Positions 23,812 through 64,000 of a stretch of DNA of 64,000 bases are shown piece by piece. The position numbers and the translations under genes were made by a program. Origin of the DNA: Channallabes apus (Eukaryota > Chordata > Actinopteri > Siluriformes > Clariidae); the NCBI GenBank assembly GCA_030522415.1, contig CM060121.1, forward strand, positions 26,480,412 to 26,544,411, written 5' to 3'. Positions within the stretch are counted from its first letter, which is position 1. Every line of letters begins with the position of its first letter. The notes under the pieces are model-generated. The model saw only the letters and a list, made by a program, of their open reading frames with translations, was not told the origin of the DNA and did not search any database.

Positions 23812-24545
23812 GTTATCCATGAGGAACCATCCAAATGATCTTCAGGATAAGTGTTTGGAACCATCTCAACTCATGTTTAGGGTGTGCCTACAGTATATGG
23901 AACCATCTCACTGATCTTTAGAGGATCCATGTGGAATCATCCACAAAAAATCTACAGTAAATGGTATCCATGTAGAACCGTCCAAATCCATGTGGAACCA
24001 ACTTATCTCTAGTTTATCTATCCAACGGATCCTTAGCGTAGCTACTGTATGTGGAACCATCCAACTGATCTTTAGTTTATCTGCATGGATCATGCATCTG
24101 ATCTTTACTGTATCCATGTAGAACCACCCGACTGCTTTTTAGTGTATCCACAACAAAATTTATGGTATGTATGTGGAATTCTCCAAATGATTCTTCAGTT
24201 ATACATGTGGAACCATCCAACTGTTCTTTAGGGTACATACAGTATGTGGAACCATCCACAACAAACTTTAGTGCATCTATATGGAATCACCCAACTATTC
24301 CTTAGTGTATCCGTGTGGAACCATTCAACTGATATTTAGGTTATCCATGTGGAGCCATCCACAACAGTCTTTAGTGTATCTATTTGAAACCATCCAACTG
24401 CTCTTTAGGGCATCTATGTGGAACCATCCACGACAAAGTTTAGTGTATCCATGTGGAACCATCTAACTTATCTTTATTGCATCTACAGTACGTGGAACCA
24501 TCCAACTGATTTTTACGGTATCTACAGTATGTGCTAACATCCACA
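23812..24545 (+). repeat. Minisatellite, about 34-40-bp unit
   Basis: Around twenty diverged repeats of a unit like TATCCATGTGGAACCATCCA followed by ACTGATCTTTAGTG, with variation in length and sequence. Open frames across it are by-products of the repeat. Confidence 0.85.
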
Positions 24546-25334
24546 GCACCAAAGAGTGAGTCGCAAGGCTGCATTAAACCCAGAGGTCTAGACGAGTCAC
24601 AGCAGTAAAAGTGCCACTGACATTAAACCCAGCATTAAGTCTACAGTTTGACAGAGAAAGACAGACAGAAGCTATAATCAGGTATGCTCTTATCTACTCC
24701 GGTTAACGATGTTCTACATAATGACCGAGCAGGGACTTCGGCCGGTTTAGCTATTACATCATAACACAAACATGAAAGGTAACAGAGACAGTTCACAGAC
24801 TCAGGGCTTGTCTGTGATAAAGTACGGGATGTAGACTGTTCAGATGAAAATGGTCATTTGGCTCACAAGTAAGTCCAGGACCCAGACACGACCTACTTAT
24901 CAAACTTTCTATATTTTCTATTGGGAAAAGTACAAATTAAAGAAATCCAACCGAGTTAAACTTTCTAAAATGCTTTGGTCATTATAGATTCTGAGAAAAG
25001 TCAATTATGCACAGTTGGCATGAATATGGAACGATTAATGGGGTAGAATTTGTGGAAGGTTGTGGGAGACAAAAGATGTGAGGATGTGAAGGGGCGGAGA
25101 AAATTGGTAGCATTGGAGTCCAGGTCTAGTGGACGTACTGTACTGTACTATATGTGGACCTCTGGGCAGTTATTAGTCTCATTGGGCTAGCGGTCACCAG
25201 TTTTGTTCCTTCTATTTTTGAGCAAACAGACAACAAAAACCTAGATCGTACTCGACCCTGACTTTCACAAAATTCTTCTTCGTGATTCTGTATACAATAT
25301 TTATATTTTTTTTACTATTTTTTTCCCCTAATTT
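24546..25334. other. No gene seen
   Basis: Noncoding, no repeat recognised. Confidence 0.4.
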
Positions 25335-25635
25335 TCAGAGTGTCCAATTCCTCCCAGTCACTAGGGGGCTCCCACATTAAGCTTCTAACACCATTCAGTT
25401 GGGAGGGCTGCAGACTATCACGTGATTCGGTTGGGAGCGGAGTAACACACTCGGAGGACAGCGCCATCCGCTCCCTCCGCTTCCGTGAGCTCACAGACGC
25501 CCCTGAATTGTTTGTAGAGCCGCATTCATGTGGGAGCGCGAGAACCTCTCATCCCTCCCCTCTGAGAGAGCTCGGCCAATCAGCTCTCTCTAGACCTCCA
25601 GCTGTGTGAGGATACACGCCACTCGGAGGCCCCTG
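25335..25635 (-). mobile_element. SINE-like element, second tRNA family
   Basis: Minus strand begins GGGGCCTCCGAGTGGCGTGT, the same head as at 13480-13557 but without a B box. A GC-rich body follows, ending GACTGGGAGGAATTGGACAC. Head sharing suggests a SINE that lost part of its tRNA region. Confidence 0.5.
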
Positions 25636-25844
25636 TATACAATATTTAAACTTAATGTCGGTAACTCCAGGTATGTAGAAAGAATTACAAAACCAACAAA
25701 ATAGCTGGAACTATGCTTGAGGAGAGCACAATGCAAGAAGTGTTTAATACATAATTCTGCGTGAATGACCAGCGCAAAACTTACAGGTACATAGTGTTCA
25801 AATATGTTCTCTTCATTCATTCAAATATGAACAATTTGTTTTTA

Positions 25845-25925
25845 ACACGGCAGTGGCGTTGTGGTCCCGGGTCGAGGGTTCGATTCACCTTGCTTGGTGG
25901 ATTTCCTCCGGTTGCCATTTCTTTT
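25845..25925 (+). mobile_element. SINE fragment (Mermaid/DANA type)
   Basis: GGTCGAGGGTTCGATTCACC and CTTGGTGGATTTCCTCCGG are the B box and body start of the family seen at 7700; the rest is missing. Confidence 0.6.
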
Positions 25926-26284
25926 TTTCTTTTCATACAATGGATTTGATTTTAGCCCCCCAAAAAATATGTTGGGATTTTATACTACTAGTGGACGGCA
26001 AAACGTTAGTTAGTTAGTTAGTTGTCTGTATTTGTTGAGGTCCAGAAGATGGACGAAAGCCAGACATCTCACTTTAGCTGTTATAGCAACTATTTCCAGC
26101 ACTGCTATGAAATCCCCGTGCTGCTTGACGTCAGGGCCCTAATGCACACACAAAGGCAAAAAGTTCTCATTCAAGCCATGTATATCAGAATCTCTTGAAT
26201 ACTTTTATGTATGTGTGTATAAAATATGATTTTTCATGGCTCTATGCACAACTCTAATGTTTTTAAGATCAGATGTTATGCACG

Positions 26285-26288
<4 letters not shown>

Positions 26289-26376
<88 letters not shown>
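26289..26376. repeat. (AT)n(GT)n compound microsatellite
   Basis: About 24 AT units switching to about 19 GT units. Confidence 0.92.
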
Positions 26377-26378
<2 letters not shown>

Positions 26379-26379
26379 C

Positions 26380-27545
26380 AGCATATCTGATCTAGGGGGG
26401 AAAAAATCAGATTTGAGTTACATCAGACTTGTAATGTGAACATCGCCAAGCCAATTTTTTTCCGTGATTCCTACTGTATTACCTTTTCCTTCTTTTAAAG
26501 TCCATCTTCTCACTGTGTGATCTTTTCCCTAGTGGGCCACGCTGTATATTTTCCCAGACAAACAATAGCATCTCGAACCCTTCGCCTAAAAGACACCAGT
26601 GGAACTGGATTGTTTTTTTGTTTTGTTTTTTTAGATGATCGCCAACTTTATCCAGTTATTGCTTTTCAAAAGAGCAATCCTCTGCTTCTCTGTGCATCCG
26701 GCTGATGACAGACTCCAGGACGGTCACAGAGAGAGACGTCCTGATAGTTATCAGCATACAAACAAATATGATTACCAGAAGGTCTCCCTCCTACAGACAC
26801 ACACACACTTAAATGCAGCATAAGCTGATATTACCACAAGAAGATACACCGGACACGCTGAAGATTCTGGCACCACAACATCTTTTTTTTCTTCTTTCCT
26901 TCTTTTTTTTATCTACAACTACCCATCTGTTGTTTTTATCCAGATTGTGTGCTTCCACTGGTTGATACAGAAGCCTGTGTGCGCATACAGTATGTCTAAG
27001 TGTGTGTGAGTGTGCTGGACTTGCATGAAGGTTTAGAAAGATGGAATTTCTTCTTTATTAATTCATCGTATATTTCAGTTATCGACGACACCTCTCTGGA
27101 TCGTGTCCTCACCCGGCCCGCCACGTGCGTCCCCGCTCCTTCAGCTATTGCTGCTCGAGGCTTTAAGGATTACTAATTCACTTTCTACAGAATTCTAATG
27201 GAAATGATGCTCATTCTCCAGACTTCCTGTTCTTTGAGAAACCACTTTAGCAGCAACCTTAAAAATAGTTGTAAAAGAATCCCCTTCGCATGTTGTAGGC
27301 CAGCTCTTTGTTTGACACAGGAAAGCGTGTTTCCATGTCAGTGTAAAGAAAAAACGAAAAAAGCAGAAGTACAGCACTAATATGCGGAAAGTGGATGAGT
27401 GGCAGGGGGCGAAGGTGCACGAGCTGAATTTATCGCTGGCGGTTCTCCTTTACTGCGACGTAGCCTTAAAGGACACATGCTTGTGTGGAACGTTAGGAAC
27501 GGAACAGGAATGTCGATGCATTAAAGCTGCTCAGTAATGCATGAT
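26380..27545. other. No gene seen
   Basis: Noncoding; short T-runs and a small CA array near 26795. No repeat family or exon. Confidence 0.4.
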
Positions 27546-27551
27546 AATGTA

Positions 27552-27945
27552 TGATGCCAATGAAAAGTTTGGACGCGTCCAAAATATCCAATAATCTCCA
27601 AAGCGTCTTCTACTTCTGATCTGTAAAGCTTCATAACGCCTCTAATCTGAAGCCTAATTCTCTAAATGATCTTTTCCTCTGCATAAGAGGTACGTTTTGG
27701 TCTTGTTTTCCTGGGATGGTCTTCATGAGAGCCAGTTTCATCATGGTGGTTTGATGGGTTTTGCAAAAGCACTCGACCCGAAATGTCCCTGTAAGACCTG
27801 CTTCAAAAGAGCTGACCTTCATGTCTTAGTAAAACAACTGAGTGTTGTTGTTGTTGTTGTTGTTGGGGGGGGGGGGGAAATCCAGTATTGTTCTAGAATG
27901 TAGAAAATAGATCCAAACGTGTGTCCAAACTTTTGACTGGTACTG
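27552..27945. mobile_element. Tc1-like MITE, 394 bp
   Basis: Right end TTTTGACTGGTACTG inverted against left end TGATGCCAATGAAAAG; the inner GTTTGGAC is shared by both. TA lies at both edges (27550-27551 and 27946-27947). A (GTT)n and G11 tract sits inside at 27843-27878. Confidence 0.65.
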
Positions 27946-27949
27946 TAAA

Positions 27950-56723
<28,774 letters not shown>

Positions 56724-57525
56724 CCTCGCGACGTCCGTCCTCTCTCCTTTCCCTTATTCCATTCATCCCTCCTTCCCTTCCCTTCTTTTCTCTCTCTTCC
56801 CTTCTTTTCTTTTCCTAATGTGAAAAACAAAGCTCAGTGGTTGCTTTTAATGTTACTTTATTTTGGTCTCGTTTTTTTTTTTTTTTTCTGTTCTTTTCTT
56901 TTTTTTCTTCTTCTCCGCATGTGAGCCGAATGCACACGTGTGAAGAAAAATACTACTAGCGTTCTCTTCAGCTCAATACTACCAGACAGTATTGTGGGGA
57001 AAAAAAATCTTGTTACACACATGGGGTTATTTTTTTGTTTTGTTTTTGTTTGTTTAGGGTTTTTTTTTTTTTTTTGTGAAAAATCCCGAAATAGACCTGT
57101 ACTACTGTAAAAACGTCTTTTATTATTTTTTATCTTTAATTTTATCTTTCATTTTATACCGAGTCTAAATTTTTATTTTAGTTTTTACCTGTATTTTATT
57201 TTTTTTTTTTTTTCTTACTTTTTCTTTTTCTTTTCGTTCCCCAAAATGATCACGTCTACAACCCATTGCACTGTGGAACAAGCGCATCTGTCAGATTAGT
57301 TCTTTTTTTGTTTTGTTTTGTTTTTAACATGGGGAGAGGGGGGGAAAAAAAAAAAAAAAAAAAAAGAGCTCACTGTTACCGTGGCAACGTGAGGTCACTG
57401 CTGTAATGTATATTCGATACACTAAAAGCGTAATTCAGTTGTGGTAGAGCCATCCATAGTAAGCGTGTGTACGAAAACGCTCCTGAGCAGACTGGACATG
57501 CATTCTCGATGCCTGAATATATCAA

Positions 57526-57560
<35 letters not shown>

Positions 57561-57839
57561 ATTCATGTCATACACAGATGAGAAAGATGTATAGGGTATT
57601 TTATGACCCTGAGAAACTCAAACACACACACACACACACACACACACTGTTCCATGTCTCTCCTTCTCACTGACTTTCTCCACCTGAATAAGGGTGCGGT
57701 GATGTATTTGTGCGCCGGACAAACGCTTTTATATCGCATGCTACTCTGAACCTCTGCGCTTGTTGTCATGGTGACGTACGCTGCTCCGATCCTGCGTCCG
57801 GTTCTCTGACCTATACGGGCGAGACGTGAGCCTGCCCAC

Positions 57840-57870
<31 letters not shown>

Positions 57871-59060
57871 TTATCACTTTTCCACCTGTTTGTCCACTCA
57901 CATATATACATACATACATACACTCAGGACAAAGAAGTGCAGTAGATGTATTGTACGAAGTGCTTGTATTGTAAGAAGATTCTAGATTCTATATGAATTT
58001 ATTTTTCTTTAACACAATTCTATTTTATTACTGTGGAAGCTCCTCTGTGTACTGTGAATGCAGCGTGAACCCCCTCGCTAGTACGCGTCTCTCTGTGCTG
58101 ACCGATCAAAGCAGCCGTTTAAAGGGGCGAGTCGCGTTTTTTTCGGCGCCCTCTACTGACTAAGCGCGGACCGCAGCGACGACCTGAACATTAAACATTA
58201 ACGTCTTTCTCTTTACAGAAGTGAAAAAATACAGACACACACACACACACACACACACACATACTGTATACTCACACGATCTCTGTTGCATGCGGTGCTT
58301 TTTCGTCTGGGATAGAAAAACGTAAAAACAGCCTGAAATAAAATACATTTTGACAAAACAGGCTCGATCGAGACTCGCGTGCATGCTGATTTATCTTTGC
58401 ATTAATGACTTGCATAACAACAAAAAGGTCTGTTTTCAAAACCACAAACCGCACCTTTAAGTGCAACGTGAAAAGATCGAGGACAGTAAAATCCGGGGGA
58501 TTTAAAAAACTTTTTTCATTATTATTATTATTATTATTTTCTACCAAACACTGCGATATCGCTTTTACTTCTCATTTCTGCGCCGCACCGTTGGACGAGT
58601 GAAATAAAGCCATATATCGGCCGCGCGTCCGGCCACCGCGCTTCATGTGTTTTCCCGCAGATGCTCCTAATTAACACAATTTGATTCATCTCAGTGTACA
58701 TTTCGAACTTTTTCCTGCTTATTAGGGAAGTTGTGTGAATTGAATTTTTATTTTTTTTCCTTTTTCATCTTTTTGTTTTTACTTTGTAATTCTTCTTTCT
58801 AGTGAGACGGATCAGTCTTTCTCACTCTAGGTGGCAGTGGACATGGGTGTGGGTGCGTCTCTGTGTGCGAGTGTGTGTGCGCGTGCGTACAGTAGGTGTG
58901 TGGATGTTGTGTGTGGATGTGCGGTTATGTGTAGCTCCACATCGTGTTGAGTGTTCCCATGGTTTTTTTTTGTTGTTGTTTTTTTTCCGGTTGTTTCGGT
59001 TGCTTGGATATGTGTTTTAAAGGAAGAACAATTGAAAATAAAGTTTTATAAATAATTTAA
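56724..59060 (+). other. STAT5 3' untranslated region
   Basis: AT-rich, T-run-rich DNA follows the TGA, with no further coding exon. It holds CA arrays (about 57526-57551, 57622-57646, 58234-58261), a CT array (57842-57871), a G-then-A run near 57340-57365 and an ATT array near 58517. The end is set by the best poly(A) signal at 59037. An earlier signal at 58603-58608 could give a shorter form. Confidence 0.6.
59037..59042 (+). other. Likely STAT5 poly(A) signal AATAAA
   Basis: AATAAA followed by a TTTTATAAATAATTT stretch and then a TGT-rich downstream element (TATGTTGTATGTTG). It is preceded by the T/G-rich terminal part of the 3' UTR. An alternative AATAAA lies at 58603-58608. Confidence 0.5.
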
Positions 59061-59526
59061 ACTATGTTGTATGTTGAATCTTTTTAAGTTTAGGAAAAGT
59101 TGATGTGTGCAGGGAAATAAAACTCCAAAGCTACAGAAATCTCCAAAAATTTCATACTCACGACAATATTGTGTTGAAATATCAATAAACTTTTTCTAGG
59201 ATTTTTTTTTAAATCTATATATTTTGAGGTCTCATTACAAAGGCATCGATATTTATGCTTTTTTTTTTTTACCTTAAATATAGGTAAGAAAGGAAGAAAT
59301 ATATGACTAAGAAAGGTAAGGATGTGCTTCTTTCTGTCACAAGATCAGTATTGCAGCTGCTGTGAGTGAACTAAATGCATTTAGTGAATTTTTGGAGAAT
59401 GTTTAGGCCAAGAGAGAAAGGAAATTTACACTTCATTGCAGCTGCCTCGGCATTCAGAACCAACTCCCATCAACACCCGTGATATGTTCTGTGACGTAGG
59501 ACATTATACTATATGGATATTAAGAA

Positions 59527-61066
59527 GGCTGTTCAAGGCAAACCGGGACCTTTGATGAAAGTTTTAAACTGCCTTTATTTCTCTAGCCCAGGGGTACTCA
59601 ATAGGCGAACTCCGGTCCGCATCCGGACCCAAATACGGTTAAATCTGGTTCGACGCCAAAACAAACATGCTAATTTAATCATAATCCAAATGAGTTCTCA
59701 ATGAAGTGCGCAACTGTGTTTCCGCGCGATATATCTTTGAGTCTTCTAGTGATGATTTGTTCATGAACGATTCGTTCTTTTTGAACGAATCTTTAACGTG
59801 ACTCAGACGAACGAGTCGTCTCCGAGAGTCATTCGTTCATTTTCTACTGGGCGCGCATGTGCAAATCATCGCAAAACCTCCGTAGGCTATGTATTGAACG
59901 GTTTTAAACTAATCGTCAAGTTTCCCGAGTTGTTGAAAAGAACGAACGACTCGTGGAGGATATATGATGTGAGCTACTCATTCTGTTTATTATAATATGT
60001 CCTTAATATCCTAATGGTGTGCACAAAGCTGGCCATTGATATAAGTTTATTTTGAAATCAGCAAATTTAAGAGTGAGTGGACAGAAAAATATGAATTCGT
60101 GCTCCCTGTGGGAAGCAGAAAACCAATCAAAAGTGGTGACCTTCTCACCTTCTGGACACAGATGGTTACTGCAGCAGGTGCTTCCGTCCTGCAGAAAAAG
60201 GCCCTTCAAATTCTCACAATGCTTTCCTCAACGTACTGCTATGAATCTGCTGTTTCAACTATGAGCACGGTGAAAAACACATATCGCAGCTCCATCACAT
60301 GAACATTTACAACATCAGTGTCTCCACCTGGTCCTCACACCTTTTATGCCCAAGTTCAAACAACTGGTGGCACAAAGATGATGTCACTTTTCACACTAAA
60401 AGGACTACCAGGTCATTTTTGGGTATTGTTCGAAAATTTTGGGTTTGACGTTTTTTGTAGTTGAAATTGGATTTGGTCATTTTTCCGGACCTCGGACTGA
60501 ATAAAAATTTGGTGAGTGGACTTTTCAAATTTATATTTGAGTACCCCTGGTCTATATAATCCCCTGCCACGCTAATGCACTTATCACAGTGTTTCACTAG
60601 TGCTTGGATACCATCAAGGTTTCCTCAGTACACCAGAGCTGCTGAAACACTGGCCTCCCAGGAATTCCATAATGACCTAAACATAGGGAAATGGCTTTGA
60701 GCGGGGTCAGGACTGTACAGTGGATGTGGTAATAACTCTCTGTAACGTCCAAGTGGTGTTTGTGAATGATTGAGCGTACAGTTCCCTCAGACAGATGTGT
60801 CTCTTTCGCGAGTTATCTGCCGATTTTTAAGGATCAAACATTGCACTTGCTGAATGTTAACAGAAACCACTGCAGTCGGCTCTGATCCATCTCGGCCGGG
60901 ATCGTCATTTATAATCCTGCCTTCTTTAAAACGTTCGCACTATTCGAATGTTTTCCTGCGGCTGAGAGTCTCATCACCGCACTGTGCCTCTGTAAACGTC
61001 TATCAGTTTAACGCCTTCATCCACAAGAAATTGCAGCAAAAGTCCCGTGTTGACTCGAACGCCCCT
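59527..61066. mobile_element. Mariner-family element interrupted by an hAT
   Basis: Left end GCTGTTCAAGGCAAACCGGG, right end GTGTTGACTCGAACGCCCC, inverted. The inner sequence before and after the nested hAT (59589-60549) aligns with the uninterrupted intron 12 copy at 47775-48225. No intact transposase. Confidence 0.75.
59589..60549 (+). mobile_element. hAT element relic nested in the mariner copy
   Basis: Ends CAGGGGTACTCAA and TTGAGTACCCCTG are perfect inverted repeats. The flanks CTCTAGCC and GTCTATAT both derive from CTCTACAT, the sequence at the empty site in the 47775 copy, giving an 8-bp hAT duplication. At about 60165-60300 it codes KKALQILTMLSSTYCYESAV and STVKNTYRSSIT, the hAT C-terminal dimerisation region. 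The rest of the transposase is gone. Confidence 0.85.
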
Positions 61067-62660
61067 TGTATCTGTGTGGGATACTGTAATGTAGCACTAC
61101 ATAATCACACTTGAAGCATGAGCTTGCTATGTTCTGTATTAAAACTCACCCAAGACATCATTCATACTAAATCACAGTACAGTACATAAGGGACCACAGA
61201 CACAACTGCAGGCTGGTTCATCATCGTCATTGTGCTGAGACTGTGTGGGAGGTGGAGTTACAGTGTTTGGCAAAATTATACTGATGTAACCAAAACACTT
61301 TAGTCAAGTTGTAAAGAGATACCGAGCTCATCGGTGTGCGGTGCATAATAACATTGCTGAACACTCGGGTTTGACACCCAACATGCCATTTCGACGTGCG
61401 CAGGCGATGTGTGTGAGCAATGCCACATGCACGGCTGCTACTTCTGCACGAGCATGCCAAGTCATGCGCTAAATATAAACCCGACTCCTCCTGCTGTGGT
61501 GTACGTTCCTATAACAATACAAGAATTCCCGCTGGACAAGTACGGCAGTGCCGGGAATATTGCTTCAGGATTTAGTCACTTCATGCAGTGACAACAAAGC
61601 GTTACAGGAATGATATGAATTTTAGGGTTGCACAAAATTAATAATGTCCAAATCTACAAATAAGCTATTTGATATTATTATTATTATTATTATTATTTTA
61701 AAATAACTGTTTAAAGTACGCATACAGTACCATGCAGAAATATTGAGCCCCTAATTTTCTTCATAAAGAGCCAGATGTTTTTGTTTTAGCTTAATTTGAA
61801 TAAATCCTTTTTTTTTTTATTTTTTTTTTTATATACATTCCTGAAGAACTTTGTCTCTTAGTTTTGTTTTTTTGTGAGAATCAAGTGCAGATGATGACAT
61901 GTGATCCGGGGATTAGTATAATGCTGATGCTGGGTGCTTGGGACAGACGAGAGGGGAAATGAGGTCGCTGCTGAGGTTGTTACTGTGCATCAATGACCGA
62001 AAAAAAATAAAAAATCTAATCTGGAAGCATTTTGCAGTGTGTCACAGTAAAACATGTGTTCTCATTTCTTTAACTTCATTGAATTTAATATAATAATAAG
62101 AAATGACGGATGGCTCAAGACTTTTGCACAGTGTGCTTATTGCTTAGAAGTCCAATAAATGCTGCAAATACAGTACATACTGATTAGTAATTATAGCTAG
62201 TTGATTTTGCACTCTGCATTACGCACGATGCTAAAGGACGAGTTAGCGCATGCTGTAATAACGTCACGGTGAATCAGCTCGACTGATAATGTCAGTGCAA
62301 TTACATGCAAATCTGCAGCACACTGATCTCATTGATGATACATCTGACGTCATCCAGCAGTCCGTATGCATATCAGTCACACTGACACCAACTCACTGGG
62401 TGACGGTCTTGTGGGTTGGTCTGGCAATAATATGGCAAAGATAGCTGTTGTTACCAATAAGCATTTTCCAGTGGTGCTTTATTTAATTACATTTCATGTT
62501 ATTTATTTGTGCCAGCCTTGTTGCAGAATGTCATCACTCCATACCAGTGAGCTTGTGCCCTCTGCTGAACAGTGTGTGTAACTACAGGAACCACCATGGT
62601 CATGCAAACTGCACAAACAAATAAGGACAGCATGCAATTTCAAGTGCATATGATTTTTTA
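61067..62660. other. No gene seen
   Basis: AT-rich, with an (ATT)n array at 61675-61697 and T-runs. No downstream neighbouring gene is visible. Confidence 0.4.
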
Positions 62661-62663
62661 TAG

Positions 62664-63031
62664 GCGGCGCGGTGGTGTAGTGGTTAGCACTGTCGCCTTG
62701 CACCTCCAGGGTCTGGGTTCGATTCCCCGGCCAGGCTCGATTCCCGTCTCTGTGTGCATGGAGTTTGCATGTTCTCCCCGTGCTTGGTGGGTTTCCTCCG
62801 GGTACTCCGGTTTCCTCCCACAGTCCAAAGATATGCAGGTTAGGCTAATTGGCGTTCCTAAATTGCCCGTATTGTGTGATTGTGAGTGTGTGTATGTGTG
62901 TGCCCTGCGATGGATTGGCACCCTGTCCAGGGTGTACCCCGCCTAGTGCCCGAAAGTCTCCTGGGATAGGCTCCAGGTCCCCCCGCGACCCTGAACACAG
63001 GATTAAGCGGTATAGAAAATGAATGAATGAA
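62664..63031 (+). mobile_element. tRNA-derived SINE (Mermaid/DANA type), full length
   Basis: GGCGGCGCGGTGGTGTAGTG through the B box GGGTTCGATTCCCCGG to GGATTAAGCGGTATAGAAAA and a (TGAA)n tail. Nearly identical to the 7700 copy, so probably young. Confidence 0.9.
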
Positions 63032-64000
63032 AAAAATATTTGTGTATTACAATGTCAGTTTTTTTCAGAATTTTTCCTTAACCACTCACCACTCATACCA
63101 TTCATCATTAAATGGTAAAATGAAACAAAATATTCAGCTGGTCATGTTAACAAGAAATCAAAAGTCTTCTACCCTGAACATTGTCCCCAGGTTAAATCCA
63201 AAAAAACTGTATTGACTGTTACAAAACACTAACACTGGAGACTCCTTCCATACTGGACATTTAAATGTGTAGGAACGTTTGTAGGAACGTTTATGATAAT
63301 GAATGAAGCAATTATCCACATATATGTTTATACTGTAATTTTTCTTTTTTACTTAATAGCATACTACTACACTTTAATCAGTTTATTGTTAGGCTTAGAT
63401 TATTTAGACCGTCTGATATACTGTATACTTTGTCCCTGTTTAATTTAGGAAGATCCATAAAAAAAACATCAACACCTTCTGAAAAGACGTCAAGAAATCA
63501 ACCACACTGTAGATTATAACAATATGAAATTTTCAATCAAAGCCAATATTACTGTAGGTTCAATTCCCATCCACAAGATGCAGTACAAGTCCCAAGTACA
63601 AATAAAATGGGAGAATTGCGTCAAGAAGGGCATCTGGGGTAAAAACCTGTGCCAAGTTGTGCGCAGCGAAGCAGACAGCAACTCTATGATGGAAACAGCT
63701 TGAAGATTGGCCATTTGGAACAATGAAAGAATGGTTGTTGGAAACAGTGGAATTGGTCTTCAGGAAGTACCGTGATTAGTGATTAGTCTTCAGGATTCGC
63801 TGTAATCACTGTCTTTAGAAACAATGATGTTCAGTGGTTGGTTTTAATTTGGTTCTAGTTAAATTTTTATTTTGAACATGTAACAATAATAATAATTTTA
63901 AAAAAGTACAAAAAACTGCCATGCACATGTATGCAGACATCCATACACCTGCACATATACCTACAGTTTATAAACATATGCATGCATACACATACATATA
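63032..64000. other. No gene seen
   Basis: AT-rich noncoding sequence to the window end; ends in CATACA-type simple repeats. Confidence 0.4.

Noticed and set aside
25340..25609. GC-rich 89-residue open frame that could be an exon
   Set aside because: It coincides with a SINE-like repeat whose head recurs at 13480; no splice sites.
59513..60302. Possible downstream protein-coding gene (open frames with ZBED-like similarity)
   Set aside because: The similarity is the hAT C-terminal domain inside an element with clear terminal repeats and target duplication; it is a transposon relic.

Overview
The window is vertebrate nuclear DNA, almost certainly from a teleost fish. It holds one multi-exon gene with GT-AG introns, very dense CA/GT and CT microsatellites, several tRNA-derived SINEs of the fish Mermaid/DANA type, L2-like LINEs with the usual fish 3' end, and many Tc1/mariner, hAT, pogo-like and Harbinger-like DNA transposons. 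The SINE type would fit a catfish or a related ostariophysan, but that is a guess. There are no prokaryotic features.

The only host gene I can support is STAT5, on the plus strand. Eighteen coding exons lie between 29098 and 56723 and splice, with all phases matching, into one 784-residue protein. It carries the N-terminal oligomerisation domain, coiled coil, DNA-binding domain, linker, SH2 domain (Arg618) and the phosphotyrosine Tyr698. The start codon is the first three bases of its exon, so the 5' UTR lies in one or more upstream exons; a 62-nt candidate sits at 21065-21126. A 3' UTR of about 2.3 kb runs to a likely poly(A) signal at 59037.

Region by region: 1-29 kb is upstream DNA or intron 1, full of repeats (a 1.6-kb foldback pogo-like element at 381-1990, SINEs at 7.7, 8.9 and 13.6 kb, a 1-kb polypyrimidine tract at 11.1-12.1 kb, a composite Tc1-L2-Tc1 unit at 14.08-17.23 kb, hAT elements at 17.8-20.1 kb, a minisatellite at 23.8-24.5 kb). 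From 29 to 57 kb is the gene body. Intron 5 holds a minisatellite split by a Tc1-like element. Intron 11 (9,690 bp) holds a stack of nested elements: a pogo-like element, a LINE with an intact 962-residue EN-RT ORF, and an L2 LINE that itself contains a Tc1 (350-residue ORF) and a second LINE copy. From 57 to 64 kb are the 3' UTR and downstream DNA, with an hAT element nested in a mariner copy and one more SINE.

The most notable observations are these. Two distant L2 copies share both a stop codon and a Tc1 insertion at the same TA, and one of them appears to have moved as a composite transposon with Tc1 ends. The intron-11 Tc1 has an intact transposase but no 3' terminal repeat. STAT5 has a NAGNAG acceptor exactly where its SH2 domain carries a four-residue insertion relative to mammals. 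AC and GU repeats face each other across short STAT5 introns.
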